Assembly: GCA_002205965.3 (NCBI GenBank)
Contig: NADL03000866.1
Coordinates: forward strand, 372,001-436,000
Direction of reading: 5' to 3'
Length of the DNA stretch: 64,000 nt
From: Kappaphycus alvarezii
Lineage: Eukaryota; Rhodophyta; Florideophyceae; Gigartinales; Solieriaceae
Part shown: positions 57,336 to 64,000 of the stretch, in pieces
Position numbering within the stretch: the stretch's first letter is position 1
Layout of the letters: every line of letters starts with the position of its first letter
Made by a program: the position numbers and the translations under genes
The notes under the pieces: generated by a model
Told to the model about the DNA's origin: nothing
Database searches by the model: none
Seen by the model: the letters and a program-made list of their open reading frames with translations, nothing else

Positions 57336-59151
57336 TGATCAATTTTACGATGGCACAGTTCAGTCACAAGAAGATGATGGTCGTATGAATATACATTATG
57401 ATGACGGAGAAACGGAATGCCTGGACATGACAAAGGAAGTTTGGAAATTTAACGATCCCATTCAAGCCAGCTCCAGTAAGCTCTCCCCGCCATTGGAAGT
57501 CACAAGCACTGAGACCACCGCACTCTCTTCAATGCAGAAGCACTTCGGTGACAAGCCCTTCTTGCGTCACCATGCACAAGGGTTTGAACAATACCCATTG
57601 GTCAATGCTTATAAGGCTGAAGAGGAGACCTTTTTGAAAACTGTTCGCCCAGTAACACATGGCGATGTACCACCTGGTTCAAACATAATCCACAGCCACA
57701 CCCTCTACAAGGTTAAGAAAAATGATGATGGCTCGCTGAAGCTTAAAGCACGTATCGCTCCTCATGGTAATGAAGATAACCTCAAAGATGTATTAAGCAC
57801 GGACTGCACCACTTGTCCACCAACCGGGCTTCGTATCTTGGAATCTATTGCTTCTCTGTTTGGGTGGACAATTTACAGGGCTGATGTGAAAGCAGCATTC
57901 CTGCAGACCGGTAAGGCACAGAGGGATGTCTATGTGCGCCCTCCGAAAGAAAGCAGTATGAAAGCCACGCATCTATGGCTACTGCTCACAGCATCGTATG
58001 GACTGGTCAATGCCAATGCTAAATGGAATTACCAGTCGGACAACTTAATGCTTGACATTGGACTCAGGCAGTCATCACATATTCCGCAGTTATTCTACCA
58101 GTTGGAAAACGGGAAGTTGGTATTGATAGTTGCCAAAATTGTTGATGACCTCAAAGCTGCCGGAGAAGGAAATCGAGCTAAAGAATTTATGGATAAGTTT
58201 GACAAAAAGTTTAAGTTCGGTGACATCAAACACGGTCCCGGTAAACTTCGATTCTTTGGCATCAACACTGTGCAAAACAGTGACTTCACCATCGAAACTG
58301 ATGCTGATGATAAGATGGATGCAGTAACTGAGTATCCGTTTTCAAGGCAGCGTCGAAAGCAGTATGACCAACCGTTGAATGACATTGAAAAGTCTGTCTT
58401 TGCTTCTACCAACAGCACTCTTGGTTGGATTGGAACAGCTGCTTCCCCGTTCTGTTCATTTTATGCTAGCTACTTACAACAAAAGGCACCAGACATTAAG
58501 GTCTGTAACCTGGTTGAACAAATCAATGTTGTAAGAAAGCTAAAAAGGCTTGGAACTGCTATCGCTTATCCCAGACCTACGGACAAAAATGAATACGAGC
58601 CAAGCATTCTTGTATTCACTGATGCATCCCGCACAGACGATTGCGGGCAACTCGGAATTTTAACAGGACTTCTCATTGGAGAGATGAAGAACAACTCGAT
58701 TTATCACGTTGTGTCCTGGTTATCTCATAAGGCAAAGAGGCCGGTCAAGAGTATACCGGCTGCTGAGATATTTGCAGCCTCAGAAGGAATTGATGAAGGC
58801 AAAGCAATTGCCAAAGCATACTCCGAGTTATTCAACATGGATATTAAGCTCAGACTTGCTGTGGACTCCAAAGATTTGTTTACATCTTTGTCTACTCAGA
58901 AGAACTCCATTGATAAGTCTATTCGTGGAGATGTGAGCTGTGTCCGATATGAATTTCAGACTGGTGCTGTTGACAAGATATCTTGGATTCCTGGACAATC
59001 CAACTTGGCCGATCCGCTCACCAAAAAGGACAGCAGCCTTACTGATGCACTTCAGCTTACGCTGTTCACAGGCGACTTTGCTTTGACTTCGAGGAAATTG
59101 CAGAGACTAAGTTATCCGAGAAGAACTTCGGCTGAAAGGGGATCAATATGA
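57336..59151 (+). CDS. copia reverse transcriptase - RNase H, intact frame
   Basis: An uninterrupted frame of about 600 codons encodes the element's polymerase. RT blocks: KLKARIAPHGNED, YRADVKAAFLQTG (first catalytic Asp), ASYGLVNANAKWNYQSD, KLVLIVAKIVDDLKAAG (IVDD catalytic pair), KLRFFGINTVQ. RNase H: ILVFTDASRTDD, IPAAEIFAASEGIDEG and LAVDSKDLFTS supply the acidic metal ligands; WIPGQSNLADPLTKKD is the final block. The stop TGA (59149-59151) coincides with the first three bases of the 3' LTR. The natural product would be cut from a Gag-Pol precursor, here blocked by upstream frameshifts. Confidence 0.9.
59134..59142 (+). promoter_or_regulatory. polypurine tract of copia element
   Basis: GAAAGGGGA a few bases before the 3' LTR, the expected plus-strand primer site. 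Confidence 0.75.
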
Positions 59152-59423
59152 ATATGACAGCTTGTCTACTCAAGCTGGCATCCGTTCGTTATCTGTTTGA
59201 ATTTGTATTTGCTATTTGATGCACTCTGACTAACTGAGTGTTTTGTGTAATGTTACGCCCGCTTAATTGATATGGTTTTGTAGTTATAAGGCTAGGTAAT
59301 CTTGGCTTTGTAAAGGTGAGCGAGAAAAGGACATCTCGCATCTATTGTGTACTCTGTTCTACGCAAAGGTATTCTCACTCGACGTGATCGACAAGTACTG
59401 TAACGCAACATGAACTATTCTTA
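59149..59423 (+). repeat. 3' LTR of GalEA-like copia
   Basis: TGAATATGA...TATTCTTA, partner of 54392-54661. Confidence 0.9.
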
Positions 59424-59532
59424 GAGGTACCCTTATTTTCTCCTCCTTGACTCAGTCCTGCGATAAGCCAAGATATCTATACCGGCAACCATTCTGTGCG
59501 CCCTTCATATGGCGCCTACTTCCCGCACTCTA

Positions 59533-59628
59533 CTTAGATCTGAGCCGGCACTTTGCCTACAGGGCCGGCATTGAGCCGGCCTTAGATCTGAGCCGGCACC
59601 TTGCTTACAGGGCCGGCATTGAGCCGGC
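59533..59628. repeat. 2 x 48-bp tandem repeat rich in GCCGGC
   Basis: Units 59533-59580 and 59581-59628 differ at about two positions. Each contains GCCGGCA, GGGCCGGC and GAGCCGGC, so each can fold through its GCCGGC palindromes. Just right of the copia element. Confidence 0.9.
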
Positions 59629-60316
59629 CTTGTAAGCAAGGTCATTTACTGTAGTTTTACCCTTCAGCGACGACTTATCCCGCATAAGGTATTAACCTCG
59701 TGGATATAGCCGACCACATCTTCCATGCATTAAAATAACCCAAAAAAATTCCCCCTTAGATGTGACAGGATCAAAAATTTCATAAAGAGTGAAGGAGAAC
59801 TGTAAATACGCATACGACGAATAGTACAAGTGCAATTGTACTTTTCTCCATTCCACAGCATGTTGCAGTATCATTCTTCAACGATCAAGTGTCATTCCAT
59901 CACGCCGAAAATGCACCATCTTACCATTGTCGCGTACCATTTACAGTCAGTTATATTATATAGGCCATGACCGTGTTGACGAACTTGTCAGCACACACGA
60001 ATCCATACTGTAAGCATATTAATTCCAGATGTGATAAGTTCTCTGCAAAAGACTGGGGTTTCGGTCTGTGTTGTGCCTCTACACACCCAAATCGACCTTC
60101 TCACCTCAGTATTTATTGACCCTTTGCGGTCTCAATCCTAACGACCACTGCAATCTACAGTAGTAACAACTCAGCGGCAACCCTTTGGACTGCTACCAAC
60201 GTCCGGCGGATACTAGAGTCATACAGTATCCCAAGTACAGTGAAGTAATTCACGGTCTCTTCAGCTGGACCCGGCTTGTCCCTGAGCGGGCCACAACTGT
60301 AGAGTTTGCACAACTG

Positions 60317-60373
60317 TAAATTTACTGGATACCAACCCACATGTCTACCACAGTAAATTAACCCCCCATTTAC
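60317..60373 (+). repeat. 57-bp direct repeat, copy A
   Basis: AAATTTACTGG...CCACAGTAAATTAACCCCC, matching 63189-63247 with about four or five differences. Internally it contains the inverted pair TTTACTG/CAGTAAA. Confidence 0.8.
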
Positions 60374-60640
60374 ACTGTAGAGTCCCTAGCGCCGTACAAG
60401 ATTAGCCTTCAACATTCACGGCCGCAAAACATTTCTCCTATTCAGTAGATACTGAACGCATTAAACTTATTTTTTATGGTAGTCAAATGCTTCCTGCATG
60501 ATGACTGTAGTCCAGCCCGTTTCTGGGGAGACGTGGGCATTCTGTAAGCCTGTTACAGTGTAAGCTTATACCCACCCGACTCAATCCCTAATGGAACATT
60601 TGGCCTCACCTCATTGATGCGCTTTGGAACAACGGCTAAC

Positions 60641-60677
60641 CTATTTTTCAATCATTAAAACACCCCAATTATTCCCC
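60641..60677 (+). repeat. dispersed motif copy
   Basis: ATTTTTCAATCATTAAAACA followed by CCCCAATTATTCCCC. Confidence 0.6.
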
Positions 60678-60875
60678 TTCAGAGAGGGTGGGGATTTTTG
60701 GGTTATTTTAATGCATGGAAGATGTGGTCGGTTATATCCACGAGGCTAATACCTTCAGAGAATGAAATTACTTTCCAAATATGAAATCATCCAAGTGTTT
60801 TCCCTGGTATGGTAGTATTGTTTCCAACTCCGTATTCCTTAAATGCTCGGGGTAGATTTGCGGCATTTGGAGGCT

Positions 60876-60913
60876 GGGGAAAGTTTTAGGCGCCTTTGCT
60901 GTTGGAAGATATT
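60876..60913 (-). repeat. dispersed motif copy, inverted
   Basis: Reverse complement reads TATCTTCCAACAGC...AAAACTTTCCCC, close to the copy at 61335-61370. Confidence 0.5.
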
Positions 60914-61334
60914 TGGGGAAAAGGTGACCTTTTATTCAAATGCATAATGAGGGGACCGAGCGGCCCCAGCTGGACCTAGTGGGGCTCAACAGCGCTAAAT
61001 TGACGCTGGTTGATCACAGCTTGGGGAGTAAAATTTGAGAGAGGAGAGTCCAGACATTTTCGATCCGAACCCGGATCGGCACCGCCGCTCGTTCCCAACA
61101 GTAATGGACCAAATAGGGAGTTTACTATTTGAAAGGCATGGTCAGCTGTTTCCAGCGCTACAGTACATGAAGCAGCCGTGGATTGGGCGGGGAGACATTC
61201 GGTGGTACAGTATGCACAATATTCAATAATGGGCTGGCTCGAGGCCGTGAATATTGAAAAGTAGTTATTATTGAATCGGGGAAATACTGTCTCTGAAGCC
61301 ATCCTACCGCGTTCGATGCATAGGATAGATCAAG

Positions 61335-61370
61335 TATATATTCCAACAGTAACGACACCCAAAACTTTCC
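61335..61370 (+). repeat. dispersed motif copy
   Basis: TATATTCCAACAGTAACGAC followed by ACCCAAAACTTTCC. Confidence 0.55.
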
Positions 61371-61548
61371 TGTTTCAAGAGGCCGGCAGGAAGGCATCCC
61401 ATGTTGGACGATAGAAATGAGGCAGAAATGCCTTTTCAGCAAACCAGACAGCGCCCTTGCAGAGGTTTCCGCTGGTCTGACAGAATCGCTCATTAAAATT
61501 TTGGTGACCAACCGATGACACCCTGTACCGCGGGAAAGCCAAACCGCA

Positions 61549-61632
61549 CTTTTCAAACATTAAAGAACCAAATCGATCCATCCTATAGGATATTCAATAT
61601 CTTTCAAATATTAAAGCACCCTACATTCCCCC
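61549..61632 (+). repeat. two adjacent dispersed motif copies
   Basis: CTTTTCAAACATTAAAGAAC at 61549-61568 and CTTTCAAATATTAAAGCACC at 61601-61620 followed by CTACATTCCCCC. Between them lies ATCCTATAGGATATTC, echoing ATCCTGTAGGATATTC next to the 5.8-kb copy. Confidence 0.65.
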
Positions 61633-61847
61633 GCGCAGGACATTGCCAGGCCCATTATGTTGCTTTATTCTTTAGCCCTAATGTTATACTCGCTTTTCTA
61701 CGTTAGCCGAAATTGGTGTATGGTTTCCGATACTTCCGAGGCTATTTCTTCTGCTCTGGAACTAGAACCAGACCCAAGAAGGGTGCTCCCTCGTTGTTGT
61801 ACTCGTGGTCTCTGATGTGACAGTATTACAGGTGACCTGTCTGCAAA

Positions 61848-62887
61848 CTAGTAGTGGCATTCCACAGTAATCTTCAAAGCATTGAAGGCCCGCCATATAC
61901 TCTCCGTAGGGACAAAGTGGTACCTGAATCCCTCACCTGCTTTCACAGCTGCGTAAGTCATCGCTTTCTTCTCTCCAGAGGATTGAACGATGAAACTGCT
62001 CTTTACTGGAGAGCACTTGACTCTTATGTTGTCACAGTAATCTCCGTCGCACTCAAGTTGTGATACCAAATATGACTCAGGGCACATGACCTGATTCTTT
62101 CCCTCCTCACTAATAAAATTAGACCATTCTGAACCTTTCTCCTCCATAACGGCTTCTAAGTCACTCTTTAGAGTCCGCAATGTCTTATTATCACAATGAC
62201 GGCCTGCACAGAAGATTCCATCTATTGGCCTACTGACAGCGGTCGATAGTCCTCCACTTTCATCGCTAAAATATGGTGTCCAAGCCCTAAACAAGTCAGG
62301 AGCTTTTAGAATGCTGCAAATTTTTCTATGAGTTACGAACGGGATCGTAGTATACAATCGAATACACTTCAATCTAAGTTCGTCGCAAAAGCTCCCTTTG
62401 CACTCCAGTCCTGCCATGTAGTAAGTATCAGGGCAAGATCCTGTAACATCTTCTTCGGAGAAATATTCAGAATGCCTTACGTCAGCTGAATCGGCTACAT
62501 ACCCTCCTACAGGTTTGGCACAACCCAGTTTGACGTAAGAACAGTACACTCCAGCGCACTTCATTTCACTAACCAATGCTCCATGTGGACAGTCAATTGG
62601 TTTACGGAAAGTCGAGGTCCATTTAGTTTCAGAGATGCCCTTATCAGAAAGTATTGGGGAATTATCTCTCTGAAAAGTTATGAGTCGCTTGGTATCACAA
62701 AATTACCAAGACATAATATACCAGCAACAGGGTACTTAAGAATCCCTGAAGTTCCTTTTCCTTCGTTACTGAACTCTGGAGAAAGTTCCTCCTTCAAATG
62801 GCCTTTTTCAAGCGGATATGTTGGATCCTTTGCGCCTGCAATCAGCTTGAAAAGAAAAAAATAAATGAAGAAGCCGTAATAGCCCAT
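61848..62887 (-). CDS. secreted five-module cysteine-rich protein, one frameshift
   Basis: Minus strand, ATG at 62887-62885. Residues 2-17 are hydrophobic and aromatic, ending at a small-residue site (IAGAK): a signal peptide. Five modules of about 45-55 residues each end in C-x-G-x-[YFH]-C-[DS]: CLGNFCD, CAGVYCS, CKGSFCD, CAGRHCD and CDGDYCD, commonly preceded by CP and a W/F-S-x-E stretch. The first CLGNF and the rest are in different frames because one base is missing in a 4-A run (62699-62702, plus strand). The downstream 242 codons are clean. Either a very recent pseudogene or an assembly indel. About 346 residues if read through; no introns. Related repeats occur in secreted proteins of algae and oomycetes as far as I recall; binding role unknown. 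Confidence 0.75.
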
Positions 62888-63188
62888 TACGATACGAGAT
62901 TGGTCAAGTTGATAGAGTGCTGAGTGGGCTGCACACCAGAATCTTGGACTATTAATCCAAACTCACTTATATTTACATTCGTTGCTTGATGTAAGAAAGT
63001 CGTTGAGATCCAAGCAGTAAGACCATAAATACTTCAAGTTCAGGCAATAAATATTGGCATATTGAACGGAAGAATTTTCAAATGCCGTTTTGTCGCGATC
63101 CTTTGGAGGAATCCAGGTTTATTCTGTTGTCAAACTGATTGACTGTTTTCCTTCATTTTTGTGCATCAAGTATGACGCGCCTCCGGTA

Positions 63189-63247
63189 CAAATTTACTGG
63201 GTACCAACCCACATATCTACCGCAGTAAATTAACCCCCTATTTCCCC
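63189..63247 (+). repeat. 57-bp direct repeat, copy B
   Basis: Partner of 60317-60373. Confidence 0.8.
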
Positions 63248-63500
63248 AGTATGACGCAGAATGTTCCTTTCATTTATGGTAGTGGCCAGTTTAGCTGTCC
63301 AGGGACAAACAAGAAGCTGCTTTAGCAATAAACACTTGTCTGCACAAAATCACCATACTTAAATAGGGCCCATCACCGGCTTCCCCTCAGCTGTCTCAAA
63401 ATATGCCGATTTTCTCTAAACGGCCCTATTTTCTCAGTCAAGATAGACTACCAGGTTCACGGTCAAATGGCTAGCCAAATGCATAAATATTTTGAATGCA

Positions 63501-63569
63501 CTGATACGGGCATAGATCGCATATATCTTCCAAGAGTAAAAACACCCAAACCTTTCCCCTGATACGGGC
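63501..63569 (+). repeat. dispersed motif flanked by 11-bp direct repeats
   Basis: CTGATACGGGC at 63501-63511 and again at 63559-63569. The 47 bp between contain the motif copy ATATATCTTCCAAGAGTAAA followed by AACACCCAAACC, near-identical to 35140-35175. Confidence 0.75.
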
Positions 63570-64000
63570 CGAAAGGAAAATCTGTGCATGATGAACAAAA
63601 AATTTACTCCTGGTCCAGGTGTACAGCATTGTCTGTTTGCCATGATGATAGTCTGGAAGTACTCCCTTGATACAGGTATCGCTGTAAAACATGTTGCTCT
63701 ATAGTATTTTTAACAAATATACTACCGGAGAGTGCGGGTTAAATTTAAATGTGGAAAAACACCCTTACCTCAAGGATCCTCTGCTTGGGACCAGAATAGT
63801 TGTCACAAATACACAAAACCTGTCTAATTTTCACCCCTGATTCATGGTATGAACGAAAAATAACCCTTCATTTCGAAATCGATACATTGGAGTAAACTTC
63901 TTTTGTGAATTTCCTGGTCCCAGACAGCACCGCTAGTAATTTGATAGTCAATCTAAAGCATGCGGAATATCGATTCAGATTTCCTAAAAATCGTGCGGGG

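Larger units (their letters stand above)
54392..59423 (+). mobile_element. Ty1/copia element, GalEA-like
   Basis: A 5.0-kb element with about 270-bp LTRs, tRNA-Met anticodon-arm primer site, gag, protease, integrase, RT-RNase H and a polypurine tract, in copia order. Distinctive polymerase blocks (ASYGLVNANAKWNYQSD, KIVDDLKAAG, RPVKSIPAAEIFAASEGIDE) differ from plant/yeast copia and recall, from memory, the GalEA clade of aquatic species. A sequence search is needed to confirm. LTRs are about 99% identical in substitutions, implying recent insertion, yet gag-protease-integrase has at least five frame breaks. A possible imperfect 6-bp target duplication is AGAGCT/AGAGGT. Confidence 0.85.
59686..60755. 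mobile_element. 1.07-kb element with 61-bp terminal inverted repeats
   Basis: Left end 59686-59746 and right end 60695-60755 are inverted copies matching at 59 of 61 positions (start AAGGTATTA, containing ACCGACCACATCTTCCATGC or a close form). No transposase frame fits inside, so it looks like a non-autonomous DNA transposon. No target-site duplication is visible. Each terminal repeat contains a dispersed-motif copy pointing inward. A third motif copy (60641-60677) and one copy of the 57-bp repeat are internal. Confidence 0.75.
62888..64000. other. right-edge intergenic with repeat copies
   Basis: No gene recognised. Contains copy B of the 57-bp repeat (63189-63247) and a dispersed-motif copy (63521-63558) flanked by an 11-bp direct repeat. 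Frames of about 70 codons at 63434-63692 merely read through that motif. Confidence 0.5.

Noticed and set aside
63434-63692. Minus frames with FYSWKIY/FLLLEDI matching frames at 35.1 and 61.3 kb
   Set aside because: The resemblance comes from the dispersed DNA motif, appears in different frames and is not a protein family.

Overview
This is a eukaryotic nuclear window: long AT-rich stretches with few genes, one spliceable gene remnant with an 84-bp GTAAGT...CAG intron, TATA-type promoters, and about a third of the sequence in decayed transposable elements. No bacterial operons, tRNAs, rRNAs or CRISPR arrays were seen. The organism is probably an aquatic protist or alga. A red alga is my best guess, because the intact copia polymerase resembles, from memory, the GalEA clade reported from aquatic animals and red algae, and because of a secreted CxGxYCD-repeat protein. 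That assignment is inference.

Layout. 1-31 kb is mostly gene desert. It has a possible partial exon at the left edge, small GC-rich islands (5.1-5.8, 14.5-15.0, 28-31 kb), an old copia polymerase scrap (about 9.8-10.6 kb), a 232-bp direct repeat pair 5.2 kb apart, and two strikingly perfect hairpins (7.7 and 21.2 kb). 31.0-32.2 kb carries a frameshifted, truncated flavohemoglobin gene. 33.4-39.0 kb is a minus-strand non-LTR retrotransposon of the restriction-like-endonuclease (RLE) type. Its reverse transcriptase is split by a 1.58-kb unit carrying an unrecognised acidic-protein gene and a second small ORF. Further pieces of that unit lie at 27.7 and 39.3-39.6 kb, so it is a dispersed family. 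40.0-49.8 kb is a decayed Ty3/gypsy-like element, unusually rich in short perfect inverted repeats. 50.0-53.9 kb is an older minus-strand Ty1/copia element with recognisable LTRs. 54.4-59.4 kb is a second copia element with near-identical LTRs, a primer-binding site matching the anticodon arm of initiator tRNA-Met, and an intact RT-RNase H reading frame. 59.4-61.8 kb is a repeat cluster with a 1.07-kb element bounded by 61-bp inverted repeats and several copies of a short dispersed motif. 61.8-62.9 kb encodes a secreted cysteine-rich five-module protein on the minus strand, broken only by one base in an A/T run.

The genes do not form a pathway. The main unexplained structures are the RRLFIE-block acidic gene family that travels as a unit, the dispersed TTTCAAACATTAAAACACCC-type motif (about 11 copies), and the excess of perfect short inverted repeats. 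Single-base frameshifts recur in otherwise well-preserved reading frames, so some apparent pseudogenes may be assembly indels. All homology statements rest on motif recognition by eye.
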